Assembly: GCF_037975245.1 (NCBI RefSeq)
Contig: NC_092572.1
Span: forward strand, 4,007,501-4,071,500
Direction: 5' to 3'
Origin: Apostichopus japonicus
Lineage: Eukaryota > Echinodermata > Holothuroidea > Aspidochirotida > Stichopodidae
DNA: 64,000 bases
Shown here: positions 40,344-59,448 of the stretch, piece after piece
How positions within the stretch are numbered: the stretch's first letter is position 1
Layout: each line of letters starts with the position of its first letter
Made by a program: the position numbers and the translations under genes
Notes under the pieces: model-generated
Told to the model about the DNA's origin: nothing
Database searches by the model: none
What the model saw: only the letters and a program-made list of their open reading frames with translations

Positions 40344-42534
40344 TTAAACCGTTACTGCCCTCGCACACGATTGCAGTTTAAAAGTATATACTCGGTTTTT
40401 TGTGTTTTTTTCTTCATTTCGGGGCTGGATCATGAAATCTATCGCGGACCGGAATAGGTCCACTAGGCACCTATTGAGAAACTCTGTTGTACAGCATTTA
40501 TATATCTCTTGCCTATAACCAAACGTAACAATAATTAGAGCATTCACAAATGAGAATCTTATAAATTTAAACCTTTATATGTGTAACAACTGCATGTCAT
40601 ATTCTTTCAATTTTTATATTGACCGACATAGCTACGTTATGACGTAATCCCGACTGTGGCGTATCCAGGGATACGGGGAGGGAGGTGGGTAGTGGGGAGG
40701 GATAAGATATGCGTGTTTACATGCATGTATGTGTATTTCTACACTCTGATCATAGTAATATATTACATGCATATATCATGTCTAATATTACTGTCTTCAG
40801 TGTGTGTAGGCTTATCAGTTTTGAAGGTGAGTAAATACCTTGAGGTAAAGTACCTTACAGCTTCCTGGTATATGGTTGAATATGGGCCGCAATACTGATG
40901 ACAAAAACACTGATTTTCAAAGCTAACTGAAATGGTATCTAGTATCTATAACGGACTAATAAACTGAACTAACATCCATAATTTTACCCACTTTATTTGC
41001 TATCATTGTTCAAACAAACTTTCAATTAAAGCCAAAATATGCGATCATATGGTAAAGTTTCCTTTTCTGTTAGTTTTTTTTTCAATCGCACTTCTGTGAA
41101 TATCCATCTATGCAAATTATTATTGGTTCAGTATGATTATGAATTTTTAAGAACAATGCATGTGCTGATTTGGTTACGACATATTTAAACCGTTGTGCAG
41201 CCTTCAACCATCAATTACGACAGTTAGTTAGATAGATTCTAATTTAATTATCATATTCCTCAATTAACCAGGCATTAGTAAGTCAAATGTGGTCTCAGTT
41301 TTATTTCATGATACTGAAAGCATTGTTTAAATTATATCATTCGATATTTACCTCCTGAAATTAAACGCGTGAGATCATTTATAAAGTTTTGCAAAGAAAC
41401 GTTTACCACAACCATTACCATAAATATTACATTATTTGCTTTATTCTTTTATTTTTTTATATTTCATAGTGATGTTTTAGGTCTCCTGTATTCTTTCTTT
41501 TCTGGGGGAGGGGGTGGGTGGCCCTTTGTTCCAATCAGCATTGCCAGGTACCATTTTACAACTGGCATTTCGAACTAAGTAACAATTAAATTTAGTATCA
41601 AAACGTATATTCCTAATGAAACTTTGAGCATAATTAGCCTCTACCGGTGGATTTTGGTGACAATGTAACGGGAGACATTTATAGATAACGTCGTGTAGTA
41701 AGAAGGATACTTTGTAAGAATTGTGACGTCTTCAATCCCGGAGGCTTAACCTCAAGGGGAAAGATATCAAAATAAACGAAGGTAAATGAATTCTAACTAT
41801 GAGTTTTCATAAAATCATAAGAAATATATAATTGCTTGTTTTTTGCATTATTTGAATTCTTGTTTCAAATCTCATACCTCTACATTCCTCCTCCTACCTC
41901 CCCTCCACCCCCCCCCTTTCCCTCTCGCCTTCCCTTTCTTTCCCTCAATCTCAAGGTCATCGCACTTTCTTCGATGAATATTAAATTTCAGCTGTTTGGA
42001 GCCCTTCTGCATAGTTTTTACGTGAATTCTACAGCTCCTTGATTCTAGTATACATGTCTTTGTTAGAGTTCCTAAAGGAACTCATAGTCTTTGTAATAGT
42101 ATAGCGCCACTCTTTGATTGTAACCTTCAGCTTTGACATACGCGAAGGCATGATGCAATAAGGAATAGCGCCAATGATTTTGTTTCGCGGTATTCCCAGG
42201 CAAATTGAGCAATTTATCATTATCAACGTTGATATGATAAGAGCAGGCCTTACACACAGAGAAAAAAGGTACACCAGTGACATAAATCGAATTGTTGGCA
42301 CCCGGGCGGATCCTTCATTTGTCATCCCGTGCAGGGGATGCCGTCCTGAGAAAGGGATTAAGGGGAGGGAGTGCCATTTGTGTTGATGTACAGTGGCTTA
42401 GATGCAAAATGGTGGTCTTTGGCAATTTGAACTGATTATGTAGTGTAGTTTTAGGGACCCAAGGAACAGGAAGCTTACAGTACCGTAGCTTATTTGAGAC
42501 CCTATCCGTGTTAAATATATAAATATTGTCAACA

Positions 42535-42608
<74 letters not shown>

Positions 42609-43434
42609 CCTGTAGGTCCTGTTACAACACGTTTCTTTTCAGTTTGTTGTCATAAGCAAGATTATCTTGTTCGCATTTTCTGCTAGGAGTAATCATAGCA
42701 ATTATTCGGCTGTATATACCTTCCCAGCTAAGCTTTACTCGCTAGCAATAGCTGTGCAGTATAGCAGAAATCGACAAAAACAAGTTCGGGCTTGTCAATT
42801 ATGCTGAAAGATTTCATCCTCTAACCCAGTGATCCTGGTAACATTTACTTGCGGTTAGCCAGCGGGGTACTAGGGACTTCTGTTGTTGTCTACCCAGGTA
42901 CAGGCTGCATATCGACCACCTAACGAGTTCGCTTCCTCCTTAGCCACGCCTACCCTTAGCGACAACCCTGCACCATTCCTTCATCATTTTACTAACTGAA
43001 CAACAAAGCCTACCCTGCAACCATAGCATAATATATCATATTATACTACGCGCGTAAAAAAAGACCCAGATCGCTGAGTTCATTGAAAAGCGGCAGACGG
43101 CCTCGAATTCAGCGAAGAGATCTTTTGTTTTCCAGAGAAGTGAGTTCCGCTTAATACGGAAGCTTATAAAGGCCACAGTTTACAGTTTAAATTATTAAGG
43201 TCAATCGATAACAGGTAACAGCTGTTATAGTGTCCGTATAAGCTTTCTAATCGTATATTTATGGGATGACTAAAATATAAATACAAACAAGTGTTGCAGC
43301 TAATATGGCAACAATTGTTAAAGCTTTATTTTTTTTATTATCAGCATTGAATGAGTCGATAGTGGCAGTTACAAGGCAACATGATGTTCACGCTTAATAT
43401 GTCATTTTTTGCGGGCCGTCACAAAAAGGAAATG
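40344..43434. other. Non-coding; (TA)n at 42535-42606
   Basis: TGGCGTATCCAGGGATACGG at about 40658 resembles a hAT-type element end, and G-rich purine tracts follow, but no matching second end was found. C-rich tracts lie near 41895-41930. A TA microsatellite of about 70 bp is at 42535-42606. No gene is supported. Confidence 0.45.
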
Positions 43435-43846
43435 GTGTAGAGATGGAGAAATTGCAGAAGATGGGTACTGTTGTCGGACATACATACAGGATATACATTA
43501 CTCTATTATGTTATCATTCCTGTTACTTCTTGTTCGGGATTACAGTTTACACTAGATATATGAAAACGGTTTAAATTGAAAAATTAGTAAAGCAATGCAT
43601 TCATTTCATTACTAAACTGACATTATAAATTTCAATAACACTACATACAGGTTCGCTCCTGGAATTGCTAATATCAATGCAAAAGTGTAATAATGTTACG
43701 TAAACTTTATCGCTAAACTAGACCTATGGTATATGTATGTGATCTGTTATATATACCAGCCTATCAGCCTAGCCTATGCTAAATGTATTGACGCATGTGT
43801 TAGAAAGTATCCAGACCGTGTAGAGATGGAGAAATTGCAGAAGATG
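43435..43846. repeat. Inserted copy of 37961-38312 flanked by 29-bp direct repeats
   Basis: The 29-bp sequence at 43435-43463 recurs exactly at 43818-43846 (it begins GTGTAGAGATGGAGAAATTG). Between the two copies, 43464-43817 is a 98-99% copy of 37961-38312 in the same orientation. The flanking repeat is absent at the donor. The structure is that of an insertion with a long target-site duplication, whose donor locus is 5.5 kb away. Confidence 0.9.
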
Positions 43847-44910
43847 CATTTAATTTGAGAAAAAGGGTTTGATGAAGAAGTATATTGCATAGGCGAGTCC
43901 GTGTGAATTAATATTCTGTATAAGCGAAATATAAGCCTGCGGTTGCAAATAAGTTTAGATCCAGCCTGAAGGATACTCAAACTGATTGATAAATGCAAGA
44001 CCACAGACATCCATTCCTTCTGAGGACGATATAATCACTCATTATACACCGTAAGAAACTTCGGTTAACAAATCAATATTAAAGATAACCCCCTCTCATT
44101 GACCGATCCATGTACGTCAGACCTTCATATTAAGAAAATCTCATCGAAAAACAAGTTATAGTTTTAGTCCGAGTCAAAGAAAGAGAGAGAAGGGGGGGGG
44201 GGACAGAAGGTATACCACAGTAACTTCCTTCTAGCAGGAAGGATCAGGAGATATGGGGGGGGGGGTTAGGGCCGACATAGGTCAACATGTCCTTGCCATA
44301 TGAAGATTTTGGAAAGGTCACTTCCTTTATAGCGCAAAACTCAAATAACCGTCAAATTTGATACATGTTTCAGAAATAAATGTTTCATCTTACTTCTTTC
44401 CTCTATTGAGTATTACGAAGGCTACCTAAGAAGGCTTTCTTTGCAGAGTTTCCCTTGAAAAATTGGACCTTTTCTGCCAACATATGAAAGGCATCGTTTG
44501 CGATATAGATTTATTTCCAATGCCATCAGTGGTATACCATTGATACTATAATCTCAACGGGATGACTTTCTTCCGAAATGAAAGTTGAGTTAGCAAGCTT
44601 TCCAATCGTTTTCATTTACTCTTATTTATTTGACCTATTCGTTGTGCGGTGATGTGAAAAAAAAAAAAATGAATGAAATTGTACCTATTTATTTCAACTA
44701 GAATATATAACTTTGCGTTATATATGAGCAATGTAAATGCATGGTACAAGCTTCCGTCATTCCTTAATGTTTGCTTACGGCGTACTAAATTTAGAATTTG
44801 AATAATATTGCCCAATAAGGATGGTAAGCGCCCATATATAGTATGTGGAATTTGACCCATGCATATGACTGTTTATCAGTTTCGCGTAGTGACGCGATAC
44901 ACAAGCTTTG
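43847..44910. other. Non-coding, upstream of BTG gene
   Basis: G runs lie at about 44192-44202 and 44257-44267, with a poly-A run near 44658. No exon is supported. Confidence 0.5.
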
Positions 44911-44961
44911 TGATTGGTTAAATTTTCATTTCGATTGTGACGTCATATGACCTTATAAATA
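44911..44961 (+). promoter_or_regulatory. BTG core promoter: CCAAT, CRE, TATA
   Basis: An inverted CCAAT box (TGATTGGTTA, 44911-44920), the full CRE palindrome TGACGTCA (44938-44945) and a TATA box TATAAATA (44954-44961) precede the BTG start codon by about 400 nt. Transcription would be expected to start around 44985-44995. A CRE fits the known immediate-early and cAMP/stress induction of BTG2-type genes; that regulation here is inferred. Confidence 0.65.
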
Positions 44962-45353
44962 GTTTCCAAAACAATTCAGCTGATTACTCACAAGATAGAC
45001 ACGAAGCAGTAAGGTAACGCTACCAACGTCCTCTTCCAAATCTAATTCTTTCGATTAAGTTAATTTCCCCTCTCAAAGATCTTCCATACCATTTCATCGG
45101 AAAAGGAATCATAATTGAGTTCGTTTGGGATTAAATATTACTGCGGATTTCTGACGAGGAGCCTTTTACTGAAGAAATCAGTGTTCGATTCTCACAACAA
45201 AGCACTTCAAAGGAGTATTTGGCGATCTACACATAGGCTAGTAAATTTGTACATGGTTACATATTACTAGGCTGTACATACATGTCAAGCAAAATTGGAT
45301 GCAGCTTTCGTTTCACTTCCAGAAATTCCACCTTTTGTTTTGACTTATAAATC

Positions 45354-46997
45354 ATGAAAGACGAAATTTCAGCTGCAGTGGTATTCATTACCAAAATTGT
45401 TAGGAAGAGCAAGCACTTAAATTCTGAAGATGTTACTGCTTTTTCGGAACAATTAGCCCGTGTCTTGATGTCCAGGTTTAGAAACCACTGGTACGAAGAT
45501 AAACCGTCGAAAGGACAAGGTTATCGCTGTATTCGTATTAGTATTGATGAGCCCAGGGACAGTGTTTTAGTAAAGGCTGCAGAAGCTTCTGGTGTCACAT
45601 ATAATTCTCTTAACTTACCAGTTGAAATGACTCTTTGGGTTGATCCACGAGAAGTTACATGCAGGTGAGGATTATTTCGCAATAGCCATGCATTCTCTCT
45701 TAACAACAGTATTTGTTAATGTGTACTATAAATGATGCAGTACAGCTTAGGCTAGACCTACTGAAGCCTAACATTAGTTGAAAATGGTCGATTTAGACCC
45801 GCCAGGGTTTGTTTGTTACAGAAATGGAGTATTGCTGCCCTGACAAAGCTTTTCCATTAAGGGCTTTAATATCCATGATAAAACAACCCACCATCTGTTG
45901 TTCTCAGCCACTTTGGCCACATGGGATTCAAAAAGAAAAGTAAAATTCTGAGCTACATAATGACAGATTTGATAAGCTCAAGTGACCTTAGCAAATCACA
46001 CCTTTTTCTTGGCATTCAGGGATTAAACACCATTTTTCAATTTCCATGATTACGTAGACAATTATTCTCCACTGTCCTATGGGTTGTGCTATACCTTCGC
46101 TTTTATAACTGCATACTAGGATAGCTTATAGCTCTTGTTTCTGTTTGTGTACCAAAATATGATGTGTATGGAAATTTTTGCATGTTCTTTGAAGGTATAA
46201 CTTTCTATATATATTTTCTATGCCAATTGTTTTTTATAGTTTTGTGAAGTATTCATATGTGATGTAAGGATACCCTGCCTTTCAGAATCAGTTGTTAATC
46301 AAACAGTTAAGCTGTTTCACTTTCTGAAAGTGTTAATTGTTCAAGGAAATTTTTCTCATTGGATCTATTTCAAAAACAAAGAACTTTGTCAGGTGTATTG
46401 TTTGGCTTTTGGCAAGTTTAAGTTCATAGTTTTGAAAATTGAGTTCAATGCAAGTTGTTTTTTTTTACCCAATTGTTTGGCTATGTAATTGTATGAAGGC
46501 TGTCAGCGTGGACAAAAATTGAAAGTTCTTTAACATTCTTCAATTTATGGCTGGATGTGAGAACCTAATTGTATGTATACTCACATTTGGGTGCACAAAC
46601 CTTTGTGGAACTGTAAAGTACCAGCAACTTCCATCCATCACTTGGGAAAAGGGGATTATATATTCAGGTAGTTCCATTCTTTTTATTATTTCACAGGTTC
46701 GGTGAGATGGGTACGTGCTGCACAATAGCTTCTTTTACCAGTACTGATAGCAGCGATGAGGAGAGCGTGGTAGTAGACACCAACGGTAACAACGGCAATG
46801 TTAGAATCCCTTCCCCTAACACCCTCCTGGAACAGCAAGAGGGTAAACTGAGGAATCAAAAGAGGCAGAACAATTACAACAACGATCTGTACAACAGCAG
46901 CCAGTATAGTAGTAGTTACGCTTCCCCTCGTCTCAGACGACAAAATCCAGATCCGTTTCGTTGGGTGAACAATGGGACTGTTGCGGTTCGCTCTTAG
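45354..46997 (+). CDS. BTG/Tob family antiproliferative protein
   Basis: Coding exons are 45354-45664 and 46697-46997, joined by a GTGAGG...TTTCACAG intron of 1032 bp in phase 2, giving 203 aa. The BTG domain covers residues 1 to about 115. Box A is HWYEDKPSKGQGYRCIRI (about 45-62). Box B is LPVEMTLWVDPREVTCRFGE (about 88-107), closely matching the family's LPxELTLWVDPYEVSYRIGE. The N-terminal helices match the domain. The remaining 90 residues are low-complexity (DSSDEES, NNGN, QNNYNNDLYNSSQYSSS) and end RQNPDPFRWVNNGTVAVRS, with no recognised Tob PAM2 motif. Known members bind the CAF1/CNOT7 deadenylase through this domain and promote mRNA deadenylation and growth arrest. It looks nearer BTG1/2 than BTG3/4, but subfamily is uncertain. 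Upstream ATGs in the leader (for example 45252) may limit translation. Confidence 0.93.
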
Positions 46998-49900
46998 CCC
47001 CTCCTGTAGACACCCCCCACTCTCACCCTCCCTGTCAAAGGGGTCGGTGGACCTAGCAACTGATGGCTTTATTCGTTTTACACCTTTTGCGTTTCACTTT
47101 TCAGCCCAGTCCAATCACTGAATATTCATTTCCATTGCAATTTTCATCTTTTGTAGAAAAAAAGCAGATAATAGAATCAAATTTGAAATTCAAAAATCTG
47201 GTTTTGCGCAATTTAGAGATTTTCATTTTTTTTTTTTTTGTATTTTAACTTTGGAATATTTTGTGACTTTATTTTGAGTCACTAAATCAGTGGTTTTAAG
47301 TAGTTAATTTTTTATTGTCTCTTTCCATTATACCTCTTGTAAAGGGTCCTCCCTGGAAGAAGTACTGTATCAGAAATAAGCTCTTTGATGGTTGCACCAA
47401 ATTTTTGCAAACACCTTTCCTGTTATCCATTGTTACACAAAACACACACACTTGTTACAGATTCTAAGGTAAATTGTGATCATTACTTGATGACAGATTT
47501 CCTTGGAAATGATATCACATATTTGTTATTTTGACTCGAAATTCCAAGTTGTTCATTGTTTACAAGCATGGCGATCTCAGGGGTACCATTTTGCCTTGAT
47601 TTTCCAATTTCACTTTCTGAGCATAAGAATTTTGTTACTGCACAGTATGATGCTAAAGACATTTGACATGAGGATGACAGAAATTCCTCTCCCCATAAAG
47701 TGAGGTGAAAAATGCTCGCATCTGATTGGTTGAGATTGACCTTGTTTGTCTCCACAGTTGGCATATTCAGACTAACCTCAATAACCCCTATGGATTGATA
47801 GCTTATCCACATTTGTTAGGGCAAGGATTACTTGGCATGTGGTTTTAGGGAAGGAAAGATTTGTTATGACCATATTTTGTGCCCTAGGGTGTCTGAATTC
47901 TCTGCTTGGAGTTTTGTGGTTCCATTTGTACAATAAGCAATCCCTTTTAGCAGGTAATGGTGGAAATGTTTGCAAAAATTTGGTTCACACTCTTCTTTTC
48001 CAACAAGAAATGATATGCAATGTTTTTTTTTTCGGATGTTTTTTTTTCTGTTACAGTATAGGCTTCATGCTTTTAATATAGGGAACGCTGCTTTGGCAAC
48101 ATTGTCTTGTGATGAATCCAATTCTTGGTTTGCTAATAATTGCTTTTTAATTATGAATAGAATGGTATATTTTGAATTTGCATTTCATGTACAGTACTAA
48201 ACTCATACAAGAAAGAACATTTTCTATGGTATTTTGTAGTCGATACGTTTGAAGCCTCTGCCCCTCCTTGAGTCTGACCAAAGTAGTTTATTCATGAGTT
48301 TGTTGCATATTCATGACATTGTTGGTGCTATCAACATGAAAAGGTTTTACATTCCATTTTGGTCTTCTTTAATTTGTCATTACCTCAAGCAGGGCTGAGT
48401 CTGATGCAAATTGCAGTTGTGCGATAGTGTTTTACTGTGTGGCCGGGGGTATGGGGAGGGTGGTTATTTTGATGGTCGTGTCTTGCCTGTAGGTCACACT
48501 TGATTCATGATTTAATCTGAATACTGAATATGCAGTATATTGATGATCATGACTGAAAAATAAGACACTGCAATGAATTAGACTAGAGAAGGGGTGGGTG
48601 GTTTGGCTGCTGAATTTTAAAGGATGCAAATTTTTTATTTCAAGAAATCTTTGACTGTCACTACAGTTTGTATTACAATGGGGGTATGGTTGTTGATTGC
48701 AGGACAGTGGACACTATATATGTTTGAAGCCAGTATATGTGGGATCAGCACCAGTGTGTGTTACCTTAGGCTTAGCCTCATGTGTTTCCGTCCTCTACAA
48801 TATGTGTCTGTTGTATTACCAATGTCTAACTTCAAAGTATGCATTCATTTCTTCAGTGCTAATGTGAGATAAGTTCTCTTTCACATTATGGGTTTAACGT
48901 GTAGGCTAGAGTACCGCATAGTTTAATTCGGTAGACTACCGTTTGCAGTGTGCTTTATACAAATCACAATATTCCCTTGTTAAAAGAGGTGAATAAACAT
49001 CTCCTCGTGCTGTTACAGAAGGTTTCAGAGGAAATGTCTCAAGGGCAATAACTAATGTCAGGCTTTTGCTAACAGAACAGTTGCCTGTTTCAGGAACACT
49101 GTTGTATGTATCAAAGGGGCAATTTACTAAATAGTTGAAATTAGGGGCGGTTTTAATAATAACACACAGATTTCACACAACTGTTTTGTGTGTCAAAGAC
49201 TCACTGTAATGCTATGCACTACATTCACAACACAGTACAGTACACTCACAATGCATCATAAGTTTGGCCTGTTCGATTTTGACTTGCTTTTCACTAATAT
49301 ACAGCGCTATTTGGGGAATTTGGTTACGGGCAGGTGAGATGGTAATGATCTTTTTTTCACTTATTCAGTATTTTAGAAATAGCCTTCACATAAAGCGTGC
49401 AATAGTTTTACAATGTTTTATATGGCATTAAAAGTACAGATACAAATGAATGACAAATGAAAATTATCCTACAATGAATAAAAAAGAGAAAAAAAATTAT
49501 CTTAGATTATTTTCCAAATTATAGCAAATGAATAACAAATTTAAATTGGATTTCATACATACATTCAAGTAGCACAAAATATAACAGATATAATTGTACT
49601 AAGAATATGAACAATCACTCTTGTTATAATGGCAATTTTTGCTTAAATTGATATTATATATCACATGAACTTGGCATATATACATACATGTGTGCGTGAA
49701 ACGTGTTGTGCAAATTCTACAAGCGATATTCCTATTCAATATGCCTCTCGACAATGTATCACAGTGGCCTTCTTGGCTATGGCCGGCCATTCAGAATTTT
49801 CCTTCTGCTTTATTTCGGTACACGTTTGGGCTTTCGTAACAAAAAAGTGCCTGCGATTTGCATTGATGTATATTGTGCATTGTACTATACATTCTTGAGA

Positions 49901-50269
49901 GAGTGACGAAGGCGTCAAACCTAGCTTAAATTGTTTGTTCATATTATCTCAGGTGTAATGTGACTGTTAACGATACCAAAGTGGTTTTTAAAGAAAGTCC
50001 ATATATATGTATGTATGTATGTATGTCATGTGTATATATATATAGTAATGGTACAGTATGTACACCAGCACTTTGTGTATCCTGCCTTTGTACATGTATC
50101 GTTTCCATCACATCCTGTTTATGTGGTGAGCACCCTTCCACCACGTACTACTGCTGTATATTGTCCAGCATAGGACAGGTCTATTTGCATGCGTGTTACT
50201 GTATCCAGGAAGAAACTCAACTTCATGCATTGGCCTGCACTGTATAAATTTTGTACATGTATGCTTTTA

Positions 50270-50333
<64 letters not shown>

Positions 50334-50376
50334 GTATGTATATATATATATATATGTATGTATATATATATATATG

Positions 50377-50407
<31 letters not shown>

Positions 50408-51240
50408 CTAAGGTGGCTTGTACTCCTTTAATACTTTGTACTGATTCGTAGGTGCCGAATCTTTCGACTGAACTGACATTTCCAATTAGTTTCAGTTGAA
50501 AGAAAGTAGACCTGTTTTCAAGACTTTTGCAGATGCATACATAAATATATATATTACAGCCGCCACACATACCTTCATTACTTACAAAGAGTATCGAGAA
50601 ATATTGGTAATTATTTGATCATTGTCTGTCATTTGATTCATATGTCACAACATTTACACCTCAATCTCCAATTCCTCTAAAACAACAAAAAAACAAACAT
50701 CTGGTGTTCACCTTGAATGTGTTTTTTTTTCTACAAGTCATTCCTCACTTGGGATGTGGTTAATAACCCGCCCCAACCCTCCCCCACCCCCCCCCCCTCG
50801 TTATCATTTTTTTCTTCAAATGTCACATGATTCATTCATATCCTTGCTTTTTGTTTTGGTTTGCTATTGTCCTGGAAGAAGTGTCATTTTCCCTGAGCCA
50901 AAAATATTTCATAAGAAAAGTTTTGATCATAGTAAAATATTCTTCCTTCTCGCCATGCCTGTCAAAACAGTAATGACTTGTATATACAGATATATTCATT
51001 CACAACAACTGAGCATATTGAATTTGGTATTTTTTTGTGTTTTAACTTTTATTTTTTATGATTATCTTCTTATTTTTTTTCGTTTGCCAAATTCAATAGT
51101 TGCTGGTTGTTATGTTAGTTTGTAAATGTGATCGCGTGTACATGTGTACAAATGAAAAAAACCTTTCTTTGTATTTAAAACCTTTTGACAAGAAAATGAT
51201 GCTGAAATGAAAAAAAGTGAATACATGAATAAATTTAATT
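46998..51240 (+). other. Probable BTG 3' UTR and downstream region
   Basis: No exon is visible. Sequence after the stop is T-rich and mostly unique. Candidate AATAAA signals lie at 48992-48997, 49477-49482 and 51228-51233. Long AU-rich 3' UTRs are usual for BTG genes, but the end cannot be fixed by sequence alone. A TATG/TA microsatellite lies inside. Confidence 0.45.
50273..50407. repeat. (TA)n/(TATG)n microsatellite
   Basis: About 135 bp of TA with regular TATGTATG interruptions. The frames reading [10 protein letters not shown] on both strands are artefacts. Confidence 0.95.
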
Positions 51241-52096
51241 ACTTTTGTTTTGCGTCATATTTCGTTATGTGTTTATGGAAGGCATCCATCCGCAGGTCGA
51301 CAAAATGTATGTTGTGCAAAACATATTGATGAATACGCTTAGTGACTAAGAAGATATAAACAGTAGGTTTTACAAATATATCTATAACATAAACTTAGCA
51401 AATTTATATATCCCTATGCAATATCTCTGCAAACAAAGAACTCCCCACCGCATTTGTCATCAACCCTTCCCCACCGCATTTGTCATCAACCCTACCCCAC
51501 CCCCACCCTATTCGACTCCACCGCTGTGTACTGCGTAACATATATCTTAGTAACTCGACAAGATCAGATATCCTACTATTCAACAACATGCATAGTGTGC
51601 CTACGTAAAACAATACAGTGTAATCTTGGTGAACTCTGTTATTTGACTAACAGCTTATTTTCCCCCGTAGATACAACTGTACAACTAGTCGATAGCTTTA
51701 TTAAACAGCTGTGTGTTATAAAGCACGTACGAGTAGGAAGAGATAAAAGATCTGGCAAACAACTGCAAATGGCGGTGAGCCAAGTTATTGTACACCCACT
51801 GTTGATTCGGCTGACTGCGTTATTTGTATAGCATTGTACTATGATAAAGACTATATGTACCTGTTCGTTGCGTGAGGGTGGGTCTATGGTATTGTATGTA
51901 GATAGTCGAGTCGGGGTTAAATGAAATTCGATGCATGGCTAGTTGACAACACCAATTGTATGTTAGCTGGAATTTTATGATCGTATAGGCTGTAGGCTAC
52001 CATCTTATCGCCATTTAAATAACACCCAAAAACTATGAAATAAGCAAAACGATTTTATAACTACAAATCTAAAATGAATTCCACGAATAATGACTC
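51241..52096. other. Non-coding
   Basis: A two-copy direct repeat of CCCCACCGCATTTGTCATCA lies at about 51444-51489. A 125-codon plus-strand frame (51454-51831) has no recognisable domain and is not called. Confidence 0.4.
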
Positions 52097-52141
52097 GTAC
52101 AATCAGGGAGTTGTTATGGAATAACAACTCCCTGGTACAAT
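52097..52141. mobile_element. 31-bp palindrome with 7-bp flanking duplication
   Basis: 52104-52134 reads CAGGGAGTTGTTAT, GGA, then the exact complement ATAACAACTCCCTG: 14 paired bases with a 3-nt loop. GTACAAT lies immediately on both sides (52097-52103 and 52135-52141). The CAGGG terminus and the flanking duplication fit a minimal hAT-like remnant made only of two inverted ends. Confidence 0.65.
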
Positions 52142-58944
<6,803 letters not shown>

Positions 58945-59448
58945 ATGTCTAAACACGGTGTGTTTGTATGTCTTCCCTGCTTCCAATTTACTAGTTTTAA
59001 TATGGGGGAATTGTTTCGCCGAACAATACTAACTTATCATGTGAAACTGACTGTACACCATATGGGAAGTACCATGATATATTACTCCATATTTTTTTAT
59101 TATCGGTGTGAAAAAACAAACTCGTCTAAAGGGTTTATTCCTTTTTGCAAGTTTCCGTTACGGAGGGTAGATTCCCGAATGAAACATGTTTATCGTACGT
59201 TTGCTTTGCCAAGAATAATAATCAAATACAAAATAGTTTCTATAGGCCAACTTACTGTACAGGATCCGTCTCGCAATGGGGAATATCCCTATTTCGTCAA
59301 TGATTGCTCAACTATAATCTTTACCAGTGATGAAACAAATTCGATATTACATCATAGAGTGCGAATGCACACTTTACGGTTATTTATATTTCCATTATTG
59401 AATGATTCTAAAAATAGCACACACTCATTTGGGTGGAGGAAAATGTGA
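58945..59448 (+). CDS. Unrecognised 167-codon open frame
   Basis: It starts at a true ATG and is the second longest uninterrupted frame in the window. The translation is rich in Phe, Tyr, Ile and Arg/Lys, has no signal peptide, repeat or motif that I recognise, and no promoter or splice sites frame it. With this base composition a frame of this length should be uncommon by chance, but not impossible. It could be a decayed coding remnant or noise. Confidence 0.15.
   Translation: MSKHGVFVCLPCFQFTSFNMGELFRRTILTYHVKLTVHHMGSTMIYYSIFFYYRCEKTNSSKGFIPFCKFPLRRVDSRMKHVYRTFALPRIIIKYKIVSIGQLTVQDPSRNGEYPYFVNDCSTIIFTSDETNSILHHRVRMHTLRLFIFPLLNDSKNSTHSFGWRKM

Noticed and set aside
40656-40700. hAT element end TGGCGTATCCAGGG
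   Set aside because: No partner end or target duplication could be found nearby, so it is not called as an element.
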